A stretch of 43,137 bases of DNA from Phycisphaeraceae bacterium (GTDB lineage: Bacteria; Planctomycetota; Phycisphaerae; Phycisphaerales; Phycisphaeraceae), in NCBI GenBank assembly GCA_020851735.1, contig JADZCD010000021.1, forward strand, positions 1 through 43,137, read 5' to 3'. Of this stretch, positions 15,577 through 25,079 are shown piece by piece (positions within the stretch are counted from its first letter, which is position 1; every line of letters begins with the position of its first letter). A program made the position numbers and the translations under genes. The notes beneath the pieces are model-generated. The model was not told where the DNA came from. It made no database searches and saw only the letters and a program-made list of their open reading frames with translations.

Positions 15577-15757
15577 GATTACCGAGGGGTCATGTCCAGG
15601 CTCCCGTCCCTGCGGCTGGGGACATGGGGGGCGTTTCGTCGTCGAGCATCATAGGAATCTGTTTGGGCAACGGACCATGTTGTGGTATTAGTTGCATATA
15701 TTGTTCCGGCGTTTGAGGACTCATTTCCAGGAATCCGGCCGGCTTAGGGGACACAAC

Positions 15758-18544
15758 ATGACCGGGCATGCTGACGGATGGCGGGTGTGGATACGCGTCT
15801 TGATCATGGCGATGTTGCTCGGCGCAGGCGGTACGGCGATGTCGGTTCCTGTCGCCCGTCCCCAACCAGCGCCGAAGGCGCCGCCGGCCAAACAACCGCA
15901 GCCGGGGCCAAATGTCGAAGCGCCGCCGGCGCAATTGCCGGAGATGTTCAAGTCCGCGGACGTGGCGCTGACGGATAAGGACGGATTGACCGCCTTGCAC
16001 TGGGCGGCCCGCCTGGGCCTGGTGGATCAGATCAACACGCTGCTGGCACGGGGCGCGAACATCCAGGCCAAGGACCGGGACGGTTTTACGCCGTTGCACG
16101 AAGCGGCCGAGAAGGGCCAAGCCGGGGCGGTGGAGGCTTTGCTCAAGCACGGCGCACCGATCGAGGCGGCCAACATCCGCGGCTACCGGCCGCTGCACTA
16201 TGCCGCGGGGCACAATCACGTGGACGTGGCGCGGCTCTTGCTGACGGCGGGGGCGGACGCGAACGCCAAGGCGTGGCGGGAAGGGGGCCGATTCCAGGAT
16301 ACGCCTCTGGGATGGGCGGCGACGGAAGGGCACGCGGAAGTAATCCCCGTCCTGCTGGCAGGCGGAGCGGACGTCAATCTGCGGCTGCACGAAGGCAGGA
16401 CGGCGCTGCTGCAGGCGGCTAGTTTCGGCCGGCTGGAGGCGGCCAAGGCGCTGCTGGCCGGGGGAGCGGATGTGAACCTGGGGGACGACCTGCATACGTC
16501 GGCTCTGTTCTATGCCAGCCAGGGCGGCTTCACGGAGCTGGCGGCGTGCCTGCTGGACGCCGGGGCCCGCGTGGATGAGGCGATGAACGACCAGGCGGGA
16601 CCTTTGCACGTGGCGGCCCAGAACGGGCACAGCGAGGTTGTGAAGCTGCTGCTGAGCCGAGGTGCGAAAATCAACCGGCGCGGATTGAACGGAGCGACCG
16701 CGCTTTGTCAGGCGGCGCAGCAGGGGCAGGGAGAGGTGGTGGACATTCTGATCAAAGCGGGGGCGGACCATTCGATTCCCTGCGACTTTAAGCATCAGAT
16801 GATCCAACCCATCCACGCGGCGGCGGCGTTTGGGCATGACCACGTCCTGCGGCAATTGCTGGCGGCGGGCGCCGACGTCAATGCCCGGGCGGCCGAGGAC
16901 GTCACGCCTCTGCACTATGCCGTTTCGGGGCAGAAAGTGGACACGGTGGTGATCCTGATGCGCTACGGGGCGAATCCGCTGGCAGAACGTTCGGACGGCA
17001 TTCCTCCGGCGATACAGGCGGTGAGCCATGACCATCCGCAGATGCTCCAGATCATGCTGGATGCCGGCCTGAGTCCGGATGCCATCTGCGGGCGCGGCTT
17101 GCGGCTGATGCATGTGGCGGCGGGGGAGGGCAAGATCGCGTCGATGCGCGAACTGGTGCGGCGGGGAGCCCAGGTGGACGCGCTGACGTCGCAAGGAGCC
17201 ACGCCGCTGCACGTGGCGATCTTCCGGGATCAACTGGAGTCGGTGCGTCTGCTGCTGGAATTGGGGGCTAACCCGAACGCCAAGGTGCAGGAAACCGGAG
17301 AAACGCCGCTATGGCTGGCGGTGCTCCACAACCGCCTGCAGATGGCGCCCTTGCTGCTGGAGCGTGGGGCGGATGCCGGCCAGCCGTGGCGGGGACACAC
17401 GCTGCTGGAAGCGACGGTCGATAAAAACCTGCCGCAGATGGCGCAATTGCTCATCGAGCGCGGCGCGGATCCCAAACAGGTTCTCGCGGAAGGCGCCACC
17501 CTGCTGCACCGGGCGGCCGCCGTGAATTCTCCCGAGGTGGTCAAGGTGCTGTTGGCCAACGGAGTCGAGGTGGATGCGGTGGACAGCCGGCAGGTTACGC
17601 CCCTGGAGGTGGCGGCGTCGGTGGGCAAAATCGACACGGCGATGATGCTGCTGGAGCATGGCGCCAACGCGAATTGGGGGGTGGGCGTGAAAAGCACCTC
17701 GCCACTGGGCTGGGCGGTGCATCGGGGCGACAAGCCCATGGTCCGGCTGCTGGTCGGCTACGGGGCGGACGTGAACGGCAAGTTGTCGGAGAATGGAGCG
17801 TGCCTGCCCCTGGCGATCGTCGAGGGGAATGTGGAAATGGCCCGGACGCTTTTGGACCTAAAGGCGGACGTGCAATTGCCGGGCACGGAAGGCCGGCACA
17901 TGCTGCATCTGGCGGCGGAACGGGGGCAGGTACAGATCCTGGCGCTGCTGTTGGAAAGAGGCATGGACGTTGACGTGGTGGACGGGCTGGGCGATCGGCC
18001 GCTGCACCTGGCGGCATCGCACGGCCAGATCGCGGCGGGCGAGTTTTTGCTGGCGCATAAGGCGAACCTGGAAAAGCCCAATTTCGTGGGCAGTGCGCCG
18101 CTGCATCTGGCGGTGGCCTATGGCCAAGTCGCCATGGTCAAAATGCTCCTGGACAAAGGCGCGGATCCGGAAAGGATCGCCGCCAAGGGGATGCGTGCCC
18201 TGCATCTGGCGGTGCTCTACAACCGGCCGGAGGTGCTGCAGTGCCTGCTGGAACGCAAGGTTCACGTGAACGCTTTAAATGCGATTGGACAAGGCACCGC
18301 CCTGCACATCGCGGTGCATCGGGGAAATCTGGCTATGGCGCAGGTACTCCTGGATCACGGCGCGGACACGCAGGCGAAGGATGGCAAGTTAAGAAATCCG
18401 TTGGATCTGGCGCAAAAGCAGAACCACAAGGACATGGTCGAGCTGCTGATCAAGCACGGGGCGACGGCAACGCCGGCGGCGACCGAGCCGACCGACGAAC
18501 CGCCGCCCGGAGAGGACGATCCGATCATTCTTCTTGATCCGTAG
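15758..18544 (+). CDS. Exported giant ankyrin-repeat protein
   Basis: From ATG 15758 (AGGGG upstream) the protein has 928 residues. An N-terminal basic then hydrophobic stretch, WIRVLIMAMLLGAGGTAMS, looks like a signal peptide. After a Pro-rich linker (about 35-65), roughly 25 ankyrin repeats of about 33 residues fill the rest, seen as repeated G.TPLH.AA...GH..VV..LL..GAD patterns. The C-terminus is acidic and Pro-rich. Ankyrin solenoids bind proteins; the partner is unknown. Export of such a long solenoid points to an extracytoplasmic scaffold or binding role, not an enzyme. No catalytic domain is present. The high-GC, repetitive coding sequence produces long open frames on the opposite strand that are not genes. 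Confidence 0.88.
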   Translation: MTGHADGWRVWIRVLIMAMLLGAGGTAMSVPVARPQPAPKAPPAKQPQPGPNVEAPPAQLPEMFKSADVALTDKDGLTALHWAARLGLVDQINTLLARGANIQAKDRDGFTPLHEAAEKGQAGAVEALLKHGAPIEAANIRGYRPLHYAAGHNHVDVARLLLTAGADANAKAWREGGRFQDTPLGWAATEGHAEVIPVLLAGGADVNLRLHEGRTALLQAASFGRLEAAKALLAGGADVNLGDDLHTSALFYASQGGFTELAACLLDAGARVDEAMNDQAGPLHVAAQNGHSEVVKLLLSRGAKINRRGLNGATALCQAAQQGQGEVVDILIKAGADHSIPCDFKHQMIQPIHAAAAFGHDHVLRQLLAAGADVNARAAEDVTPLHYAVSGQKVDTVVILMRYGANPLAERSDGIPPAIQAVSHDHPQMLQIMLDAGLSPDAICGRGLRLMHVAAGEGKIASMRELVRRGAQVDALTSQGATPLHVAIFRDQLESVRLLLELGANPNAKVQETGETPLWLAVLHNRLQMAPLLLERGADAGQPWRGHTLLEATVDKNLPQMAQLLIERGADPKQVLAEGATLLHRAAAVNSPEVVKVLLANGVEVDAVDSRQVTPLEVAASVGKIDTAMMLLEHGANANWGVGVKSTSPLGWAVHRGDKPMVRLLVGYGADVNGKLSENGACLPLAIVEGNVEMARTLLDLKADVQLPGTEGRHMLHLAAERGQVQILALLLERGMDVDVVDGLGDRPLHLAASHGQIAAGEFLLAHKANLEKPNFVGSAPLHLAVAYGQVAMVKMLLDKGADPERIAAKGMRALHLAVLYNRPEVLQCLLERKVHVNALNAIGQGTALHIAVHRGNLAMAQVLLDHGADTQAKDGKLRNPLDLAQKQNHKDMVELLIKHGATATPAATEPTDEPPPGEDDPIILLDP

Positions 18545-18732
18545 AATGCAGGAAGAGCGTCAAGCGGGGAAACGATTGCCCGGCAATCAACCTCATGTGA
18601 ATCGCGAAAGCTATCGGCTCGCCCTGAATCCTTCCTCTGGCCCCATCGAGACAGGGTTGTCCCTTTCAAGCCCGCAGATAGCTCAAAGCCTTCCAGGGAT
18701 AACTGCCGGGTTGCCACCGAAAGGCCTTGCCG

Positions 18733-18812
18733 GGGTGGGGAGCTTCCGGGCTGCTTCCGGGGGTTTCCGGGGGTTTTCGGGGGTTTCCGGAGGGTTTCTG
18801 GGGGTTTTTAGG
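18733..18812 (+). repeat. TTTCCGGGGG array before the AraC-type gene
   Basis: About seven degenerate units (CTTCCGGG, TTTCCGGGGG, TTTTCGGGGG, TTTCTGGGGG) run in tandem. If an upstream start codon of the AraC frame were used, the array would encode a Gly/Phe-rich N-terminus, so the later ATG at 18880 is preferred. Confidence 0.8.
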
Positions 18813-18879
18813 GGAAGAGAGATTTTTTCAGCATACTGCGGCAATAAACTGGCGGCTGCGGAGTTATTCCTGCAACCAC

Positions 18880-19959
18880 ATGCCCTCTAAAAGTCACCTG
18901 GTCTTAGGTCCGCCGGCCATTCTGCGGGGTATGACGCCGCCATTTGTGCCGCCACGACTTAAGGTTCAGTTGCCACCTCCCCCACCGTTGCCTGCGCCCT
19001 GGCGAAAGACACGTTCCGCGCGCGGGCACGCTGTGGACACCCTGGGCGAAGTGCTTAATCACTTTCATCTGCGTTCGTTGGTGGCACCGCCGTGGAAGCT
19101 GAACGCGCCCTGGGGCTTGGACGTGCCCAGCGGACCACCGACGTTTTACGCCGTGTTGGCCGGCCGAGGCGTGCTGGAGACCCACGGAACCGATGGGTTG
19201 GAATTGGACGCGGGCGATCTGGTGGTATTGACACGGGGATCGGCCCATCGCCTGCGCGACGCGGCGGGCAGTGGGCTGACGCCCCTGCACGATCTGATGG
19301 TGCCCAAACGTGCGCACCCTATGCCGCGCGTCAGGCTTGGACCGGCCGACGGGCCGCTCACGCGGTTGCTGTCGGGCGTTCTGCTGTTTGAGGATATCGG
19401 GCACGCGCCATGGCTGGGGGCCTTGCCGGCGGTCATTTACCTGCCGGGCAAGGATGGGCGACCGACCCCCTGGCTGCGACGAACGCTGAAATTGATTCTG
19501 GAGGAAGGCCGGGCCAGTCGGCCCGGATCGTTGAACATCATCAGCCATCTGGTGCAGATCATTTTCACGCAGGCGGTGCGCCATCACCTGGCCACGATGC
19601 CTCAGCCCTGCGGCGGGTGGTTTAACGCGGCCCATGATCGGGACATCAGCCAGGTGCTGGGGCTGATCCACGGGCGCCCCGACGCGCCTTGGACGGTGTC
19701 GTGGCTGGCCAAAGAGGCGGGCATGTCGCGGTCGGCGTTTGCGGCGCGATTCAACAGTCTGATCGGGCAAACGCCGATGGCGTATCTGCTGGCCTGCCGG
19801 ATGCATCGGGCCCAGACGCTGTTGTGTCAGACCGATCGCGGTCTGAAAGACGTGGCGCTGTGCGTCGGCTATCGCTCGGAAGCGGCCTTCAGCGCCGCCT
19901 TCAAACGCTGGAGCGGTTGCGCGCCCGGCGAGTTTCGGGCTAAGCACGTCAAGCCTTGA
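18880..19959 (+). CDS. AraC-family transcriptional regulator with cupin N-domain
   Basis: The protein has a cupin-type N-terminal sensor domain (WGLDVPSGPPTFYAVLAGRG, then LELDAGDLVVLTRGSAHRL), with the strand pattern of AraC ligand-binding domains. At the C-terminus are two helix-turn-helix motifs: VSWLAKEAGMSRSAFAARF and the AraC signature region LKDVALCVGYRSEAAFSAAF, followed by RWSGCAPGEFR. It is a DNA-binding activator or repressor; the effector is unknown. ATG 18880 is chosen because the frame before it is repeat-derived; ATG 18931 is an alternative, and neither has a strong ribosome-binding site. The next plus-strand gene is the EamA-like transporter, 415 bp on, a possible target. Confidence 0.82.
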   Translation: MPSKSHLVLGPPAILRGMTPPFVPPRLKVQLPPPPPLPAPWRKTRSARGHAVDTLGEVLNHFHLRSLVAPPWKLNAPWGLDVPSGPPTFYAVLAGRGVLETHGTDGLELDAGDLVVLTRGSAHRLRDAAGSGLTPLHDLMVPKRAHPMPRVRLGPADGPLTRLLSGVLLFEDIGHAPWLGALPAVIYLPGKDGRPTPWLRRTLKLILEEGRASRPGSLNIISHLVQIIFTQAVRHHLATMPQPCGGWFNAAHDRDISQVLGLIHGRPDAPWTVSWLAKEAGMSRSAFAARFNSLIGQTPMAYLLACRMHRAQTLLCQTDRGLKDVALCVGYRSEAAFSAAFKRWSGCAPGEFRAKHVKP

Positions 19960-20065
19960 TCATGCGGAAAAATGGCGCACGGCTCTTAACCGCTCCCCTG
20001 GGCGACTGCGTTAATCTGGGGCCGGCGCGACCTGGACGACCGCGCATGAATTACGCTTTACCCCG

Positions 20066-20155
20066 CCTATGCCGCGGCGGTGGGGATGGACGATAGGACC
20101 AGCAGCCTGAGATCTGGGAGCAGGCCGCGCTCAAGCGGCGATACTGCTCCCGTCC
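20066..20155 (+). other. Structured RNA-like segment upstream of a terminator
   Basis: GGGAGCAG (20116-20123) pairs with CTGCTCCC (20144-20151), enclosing GCCGC/GCGGC (20124-20128 with 20135-20139). GGAC (20088-20091) can pair with GTCC (20152-20155), and CCTAT (20066-20070) with ATAGG (20093-20097). Followed by the strong terminator at 20166-20206, this could be a small RNA, the 3' UTR of the AraC-type gene, or a regulatory leader of the EamA-like gene. No known riboswitch motif was recognised. Confidence 0.4.
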
Positions 20156-20165
20156 AAACAAACGA

Positions 20166-20206
20166 CCGTGGAAGGCGCCGCCAAAGACAGCCCTTCCACG
20201 GTTTTT
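20166..20206 (+). terminator. Strong Rho-independent terminator
   Basis: CCGTGGAAGG (20166-20175) pairs perfectly with CCTTCCACGG (20192-20201), loop 16 nt, followed by TTTTT. It is 207 bp beyond the AraC-type stop and 168 bp before the EamA-like start. Confidence 0.85.
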
Positions 20207-20374
20207 GGTTGGGTTGCGCTTCCAGGAGGCCCGCCCGTGCAATCCCGCTGATGTCCACTTAGGCGTCAAACAGGTAAAATGGAAAATTCGTCCTGCGACT
20301 TTACATGGCGAAACCCGCCTGTTCCGGCCCGTCGATGCGCGCGATGGGAGGAAATCGATACGAAAGGATCGGGC

Positions 20375-21280
20375 ATGATCGGTGGTCTGGTATTGACGGC
20401 GATCACGGGCGTGTTGTGGGCGGTGCTGGGGGTGATCTTCAGCGTCATTGTCTGGCGCAAGCAGTCGTTGCTCAGCTTCCTGCAGATCAGCTGCGCGCTG
20501 TCGACGATCGGCGCGGGGATTTTCCTAACGCCCTGGCCGCGCGTCCTGGCGGGGGATATGCCGGGGTGGGTGGGGCTGGCGGTTTCGCAGCTGCTGGCCG
20601 GACTGATCAACGCCTATGGGATGTACTGCCTGCAGCGGGCGATGAACGCCGGACATCACGGCATGGTCTGGACCATGACGCAGGCGGCTTTGATTTTTCC
20701 GTTTCTTTATGCCTTGATCGTCATCGGCGAGCCGCCCCAGACGCTGGGAATCATCGGGGTGGGAGTCATTATTCTCAGCTTGGTCATGCTGGGGCGCAGC
20801 AAGACCCAGAGCGATCACGTGCGGAGTTCCAAGCTGGGCAAGTATGCCTGGCTGTATTGGGCCCTGTGGACGTTTGTGGTGCTGGGGGCCGTGAACATTC
20901 TGGCGTCGATGCCTTCCTACTGGCCGGATTGGACGGGCAAGGCGGGCTTGCGCACCACGCTGTTTTTCGCGGGCAATCTTCTGGGATTTGTGCTGGCGGA
21001 CTGGACGCAACCGCGCCGCTGGACGCGTGATCTAATGGGCATCGGGCTGTTGCACGGGACGCTGGCGATGGTTTGCATCGCCACGCTGTTCGCCGCCACC
21101 GACGCCCTGAGCGTACATCAGCGGGCGGGAATCGTTTACCCGCTGGGGATCAGCATCGACATCATCGCCTTCGCGCTTTATGCCTTTGTCTTTCTGCGTG
21201 AGCGCAGCGGCGTGCTCGGTTATCTGGGGGTGTCCACGACGCTGGCGGGCGTGGTGCTGGTGGTGCTCGCGGCGCTTTAG
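20375..21280 (+). CDS. EamA-like (drug/metabolite transporter superfamily) membrane protein
   Basis: This integral membrane protein has 301 residues and about ten predicted helices, arranged as two similar halves as in the EamA/DMT superfamily. Examples of helices are IGGLVLTAITGVLWAVLGV, VWTMTQAALIFPFLYALIVI, TLGIIGVGVIILSLVML and GYLGVSTTLAGVVLVVLAAL. It is probably an exporter or uptake carrier for a small molecule; the substrate cannot be told. ATG 20375 has AAAGGA upstream and fits a first transmembrane helix; the frame open to 20279 is less likely. Its stop codon overlaps the stop of the convergent nitrilase-family gene. Confidence 0.8.
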   Translation: MIGGLVLTAITGVLWAVLGVIFSVIVWRKQSLLSFLQISCALSTIGAGIFLTPWPRVLAGDMPGWVGLAVSQLLAGLINAYGMYCLQRAMNAGHHGMVWTMTQAALIFPFLYALIVIGEPPQTLGIIGVGVIILSLVMLGRSKTQSDHVRSSKLGKYAWLYWALWTFVVLGAVNILASMPSYWPDWTGKAGLRTTLFFAGNLLGFVLADWTQPRRWTRDLMGIGLLHGTLAMVCIATLFAATDALSVHQRAGIVYPLGISIDIIAFALYAFVFLRERSGVLGYLGVSTTLAGVVLVVLAAL

Positions 21281-22074
21281 GCGCTGCCGGGACGGGGTTT
21301 TTGCATCTGCCGCCAGGCGGGGAATTCGTTGCGCCAGGATTCGACGTGGCTTAATTCCACGGAGGCTTTGAGAACGCACGGCTCGCTGCCGGCCTGGGCC
21401 ATGATCTGGCCGCGGGGATCGACGACCAGGCTGGCCCCGGGATATTGGGCGTGGGGATCGCTGCCGCTGCGATTGACGCCGAGGACGTACGCCTGCGTTT
21501 CGATCGCCCGGGCCCGCAGGAGCGTGGTCCAGTGTTCGACGCGCGCGGCCGGCCAATTGGCCAGGACCACAAAGAGGTTGGCCCCGGCCTGTACCCCGGC
21601 GCGGAACAATTCCGGAAAACGCAGGTCGTAGCAGATGGCGGGCATGACGGCAAAGCCCTGCCAGGGGAAGGTGGCGATCTTGCGGCCGGCGGAAATGTGT
21701 TCCTTCTCGCCGGCTAAGGGAAAGAGATTCATTTTGCGATAGCGGACGACCTCACGACACTGGGGATCAAAAGCAATGGCTTCGTTGTAGGCCTTACTCG
21801 AACTCTTTCGGGGGCGTGGGCGGACCATGACCCCGCCCATGACCCAGGCGCCGGTGCGGGCAGCCTTTTCGGCCAGGAACTGCTGGGCGGGCCCGTCAAT
21901 GGGTTCGGCCAGTTTACGCGCGGAGGGGCAGAATCCGGTGGCGTACATCTCCGGCAGCACGACCAGGGAGCCGGGCTCAATGGTCTGTGCCCGCAACAGG
22001 TGACGGGCGGCGGCGATGTTGGCCGAGGGGTCTTGCCAGACGCTGTCGAGCTGGGCGATGAGGACCTGGGGCAC
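21277..22074 (-). CDS. Carbon-nitrogen hydrolase (nitrilase superfamily, omega-amidase-like)
   Basis: This cytosolic amidase-type enzyme has the full catalytic set of the superfamily: Glu in LPEMYATGF (E42), Lys in RYRKMNLFPL (K114) and Cys in AICYDLRFPELFR (C148). Members hydrolyse non-peptide C-N bonds. The YDLRFPE block and the length (265 residues) resemble omega-amidases that remove the amide from 2-oxoglutaramate, but assignment to that substrate is inference. GTG 22074 is preferred because AAGGAG sits seven bases before it; the frame extends 11 codons upstream. It overlaps the convergent EamA-like gene by a few bases, and a GH172 gene follows upstream on the same strand. Confidence 0.88.
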   Translation of the reverse strand: MPQVLIAQLDSVWQDPSANIAAARHLLRAQTIEPGSLVVLPEMYATGFCPSARKLAEPIDGPAQQFLAEKAARTGAWVMGGVMVRPRPRKSSSKAYNEAIAFDPQCREVVRYRKMNLFPLAGEKEHISAGRKIATFPWQGFAVMPAICYDLRFPELFRAGVQAGANLFVVLANWPAARVEHWTTLLRARAIETQAYVLGVNRSGSDPHAQYPGASLVVDPRGQIMAQAGSEPCVLKASVELSHVESWRNEFPAWRQMQKPRPGSA

Positions 22075-22137
22075 GCGAAAGCTCCTTGACCGCTCTGTTC
22101 CTAACACTTCGGCAAAGCGAAGCGTTGGGGGCGAAGT

Positions 22138-23223
22138 TTAGCCAGGCAAGTTCTTGCGATCCAACCCTTCGTGGGTGTGCAGGCCACCCCAGTTGTAGGG
22201 GATCCGACTTTCATACGTGCCCAGGTCCGGCAGGGGCGTGGAGCGGTTGATCTGATACCAGTAGGCGGTGCTGGTCCAATCGCCCATGCGATCATTGGCG
22301 TGCCCGTGTTCGATGGAAAAACGCAGGGATTTCTCGAAATAAATCGGGTCTTCCACATGGAAGCGGTATTGGCTGTGCTTGCCGGTGTAGTCCGGATTGG
22401 TCTTAAAGTGGTAGCCGAAGTAGGGCGTGCAGAAAGGCTGGGCGAGGTTGTTGTAGTTCCAGGCGCCGCAAAAGTAATCCTCGGTGCCGGTGCCGTGCAG
22501 GCGCGGGGGCCAGGGTTCGCCGTCGATGAAGAACATGTCGTCACCCTCGCCCCACCACCCGGGTTGGACGGTGTCCAGGTGCAGGCAGCAGCCGACGTAG
22601 TGGCCCTTGCCTTGGGTGTCCAGGACGAGGTAATTGTCAAGGCCGGTGGTGTTGAGCCTGTCGTTCCAGCCGAAAGCGCAGGGGCCAATGGGTGCTTCTT
22701 TCTTGACCACTGTTTCCCGCCGCCAGTTGGCGTGAAAAAGGCCTAAGGGCTCATCGGGCAGGCGGTCCCATTGCTGGTAATCGACGTAGAAGTAGACGGT
22801 GGCCTCCTTGGCGCCCTCGTTGGTGAGGGTGATGCGAGCCCCGTCGGCGTAGGGCATGGGGAACCAGCAGTTAAGCCCGCGATCGAAGGACTGCAGGGGC
22901 ATGGAGGAAAAATAATTGCGCGTGCCGTGCCCGAGCCCGAAAAAATCGCCCAGCGGACACTGCACGCTGGGAGTCGATTCGCCGTTCCAGTACATGCGCA
23001 GGACCAAGGCCCGCAAGTGGTAAGCATCGCCGCCGAAGGAGGTCGTCCAGATGTGGCGGACGCAGCCGGGGCCTTGCATGAGGGCCCAATCGCGGGCTTG
23101 GCCTGGGGCGAATTTCCAGCAGTCGGCATTCCCGCCGGTGGTGTCGTAAGAGGAAAAGCGGCAGCTGCGCACGCCCTGGCTGAGGCGGGCAAGATTCATC
23201 AAGGTGGTTGATCCGCTAGGCAT
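22138..23223 (-). CDS. GH172 / DUF2961 family glycoside hydrolase-like protein
   Basis: The 361-residue protein is a DUF2961 member, the family now called GH172, which includes difructose dianhydride synthases/hydrolases and alpha-arabinofuranosidase- or fructofuranosidase-like enzymes that form oligomers. The signature GPGCVRHIWTT near the N-terminus, GEGDDMFFIDGE (E226 candidate) and GTGTEDYFCGAW (E248 candidate) are clear; two glutamates about 21 residues apart match the known catalytic pair spacing. ATG 23223 has AGGAG nine bases upstream, so the frame open to 23259 is not used. No signal peptide. The substrate is uncertain. Confidence 0.85.
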   Translation of the reverse strand: MPSGSTTLMNLARLSQGVRSCRFSSYDTTGGNADCWKFAPGQARDWALMQGPGCVRHIWTTSFGGDAYHLRALVLRMYWNGESTPSVQCPLGDFFGLGHGTRNYFSSMPLQSFDRGLNCWFPMPYADGARITLTNEGAKEATVYFYVDYQQWDRLPDEPLGLFHANWRRETVVKKEAPIGPCAFGWNDRLNTTGLDNYLVLDTQGKGHYVGCCLHLDTVQPGWWGEGDDMFFIDGEPWPPRLHGTGTEDYFCGAWNYNNLAQPFCTPYFGYHFKTNPDYTGKHSQYRFHVEDPIYFEKSLRFSIEHGHANDRMGDWTSTAYWYQINRSTPLPDLGTYESRIPYNWGGLHTHEGLDRKNLPG

Positions 23224-23313
23224 GGGCAAGGACTCCTGGGCCGGCAACGGGGCAAGCATGAAGATATTACCGAGTAATCCTCATGCCGATTTGCGCGCAC
23301 AAGGAAGGACAGA

Positions 23314-24939
23314 TTAATACCAGAACCGGAGGAATCGTGTGACGAGCAAGGGAGCATTGTGGATCGTGATCATGAAGATCAATACCGCCAGCCAGCGGGC
23401 AAAACGCGGGTGAATCTTCCAGGCTTGCCGCCACCCTATTCCCCAAGGTATTGCCAGCAGCACCAGAACCTGCAAAAGGTAAGCGGCTTTGATGGTGTCA
23501 CCTTCGCTTTCGGGCGGGACGCGGATCAGAAACACCATGTAGCCAGCTACCGTCACCAGCGTCATCGTGACTACAAGCGTCATGGCCAAGTCCGCAACGG
23601 AGAATGATGAAGCGAATGAGCGGCAAAACGACTGTCGAACAAAAACGCCCGCACGCCGACAAGCCATGACAAAACAGGTCAAAAGTAAAGCCCCCGGCAC
23701 CACGGCCAAGGCGTTAACTGTCCCTAAGTAAGCCGGCATAGTCAGATAATTCGTGTGCAACCAGGAAGGCATCACGATGGTCGGGCTTTGATTAGCCGTC
23801 GCCTGCTGCCTGAGAACTGCCAGAGCATCCTGAAACTGTATGCCGTCCAGGTACCGGCCGTTGGGAAACCGGTCGTCCCGACTGTAGACCACCCAATAAC
23901 CCCAGTAATCGCCCCATATTTCCGACCACATGATCGGCAGCATGCGCATGGCGAATGCCGGCCGCACCGGCGTGGTCAGAAGCTCATCCCAAGCCGGGTC
24001 GAGGTAAAAACTTGGGGCATGATTGGCCAGCGCAAGGGAACGAAGCGGGCGATTGAAGGCGGTGCAAGAACCATAGACCTGATGCAGCCGAACGTAGAAC
24101 CAGCCGCCGACGAGCGCCGTCGCCAGCGTGGCCGCCAGAGCCATGGCCAGGACGCAGCGCCTTGCGGACGGATCGGCTGCGGGGCGTTCGCGACGCCAGG
24201 CTGCCCACGTCGCCAGCACGGCTGCGGGCAAGAGCAAAACGCCCCACTGCCGGCCCAAGGCCAGGAGACCGAGAGTGACGCCAAGCGCTAAACCGCGCCA
24301 AATTCCATAGCGGCCCCGATCGACGGAACGGAGAATCTGATCGACCGCCAGCACCGCCAGCGCGGCCACCGCCGGTTCGCCGCGGATCATCGCGAAAGTC
24401 TTAAAATAGACCGGCAGCAGCAGGATCAGCCCCAGCATCCCGATACGGATTTGACCATCTCCCCAGGACAGAGCTGCATCGGATACGGGCTGTGGCGATC
24501 GGCGTTCCAAGCGTTGGCCTACGCTCAAGAGTCCCCAGGTCAGAAGCAGGGACCAGATCACATTGCCCACCTGCCCAACCTTGGCGCCGTTGAAGAAGGC
24601 TTCCTTAGGCGCCGCCCCCATCCAACGACCTACAGCCATCGCCATGGCGGCAGGGAGATAGGGTAACGGAGGTGAAAAGAATTCCACGCCATCGCGCGAT
24701 GTCGGCATGCGGCCTTCGGACAAGGCTAGCGCATTGCTCAGGTGGGCGGAGGCGTCGTAGCTGATGCTCGGGTCGTGCCAGATGGCGTTAAAAAGGACCA
24801 GGCTGTTGATCAGCGCGAACAGGGCCACCAACCGCCAACTGCACCGTCGCCCGTCGGGGCCATCCGCGAAAAAAACGCTGAAGATCGTCACGAAATGCCT
24901 CTCTCTTGCGTGGTCAGTCAATCTTAACGACATGACCAA
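23314..24939 (-). CDS. Multi-pass membrane glycosyltransferase-like protein (PMT/GT39-GT83 type)
   Basis: A polytopic protein of up to 541 residues with roughly ten hydrophobic helices. The first loop after helix one contains DPSISYDASAHLSNALAL and RDGVEFFSPPLPYL, matching the catalytic-loop layout of lipid-linked sugar transferases of the PMT/ArnT type (acidic residues between the first helices). It probably glycosylates proteins or lipids at the outer face of the membrane using a lipid-linked sugar. The start is uncertain: TTG 24939 has GGAGG ten bases upstream, ATG 24933 follows, and GTG 24891 also has an AGAGG motif. It stands alone, with a repeat-containing gap of about 160 bp to the small membrane protein. 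Confidence 0.72.
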   Translation of the reverse strand: MVMSLRLTDHARERHFVTIFSVFFADGPDGRRCSWRLVALFALINSLVLFNAIWHDPSISYDASAHLSNALALSEGRMPTSRDGVEFFSPPLPYLPAAMAMAVGRWMGAAPKEAFFNGAKVGQVGNVIWSLLLTWGLLSVGQRLERRSPQPVSDAALSWGDGQIRIGMLGLILLLPVYFKTFAMIRGEPAVAALAVLAVDQILRSVDRGRYGIWRGLALGVTLGLLALGRQWGVLLLPAAVLATWAAWRRERPAADPSARRCVLAMALAATLATALVGGWFYVRLHQVYGSCTAFNRPLRSLALANHAPSFYLDPAWDELLTTPVRPAFAMRMLPIMWSEIWGDYWGYWVVYSRDDRFPNGRYLDGIQFQDALAVLRQQATANQSPTIVMPSWLHTNYLTMPAYLGTVNALAVVPGALLLTCFVMACRRAGVFVRQSFCRSFASSFSVADLAMTLVVTMTLVTVAGYMVFLIRVPPESEGDTIKAAYLLQVLVLLAIPWGIGWRQAWKIHPRFARWLAVLIFMITIHNAPLLVTRFLRFWY

Positions 24940-25079
24940 ATCGCAGCGACCTCCAAGGCCTGCTCGTCAGGATGGAAAACGCCTTCCATGAGTAATGGGG
25001 TATTGCCATATAGCGGCCGTCCACGCCCAGCTGTGATTTTTCCCTGATCCCCGCGAATCGACCGGCATCAGGCAAACTT

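Noticed and set aside
15590..15724. 44-codon minus-strand frame with Pro/Gln-rich protein in front of the ankyrin gene
   Set aside because: It has no clear ribosome-binding site and is the end of a long antisense shadow of the ankyrin gene; the sequence looks protein-like but evidence is not enough.
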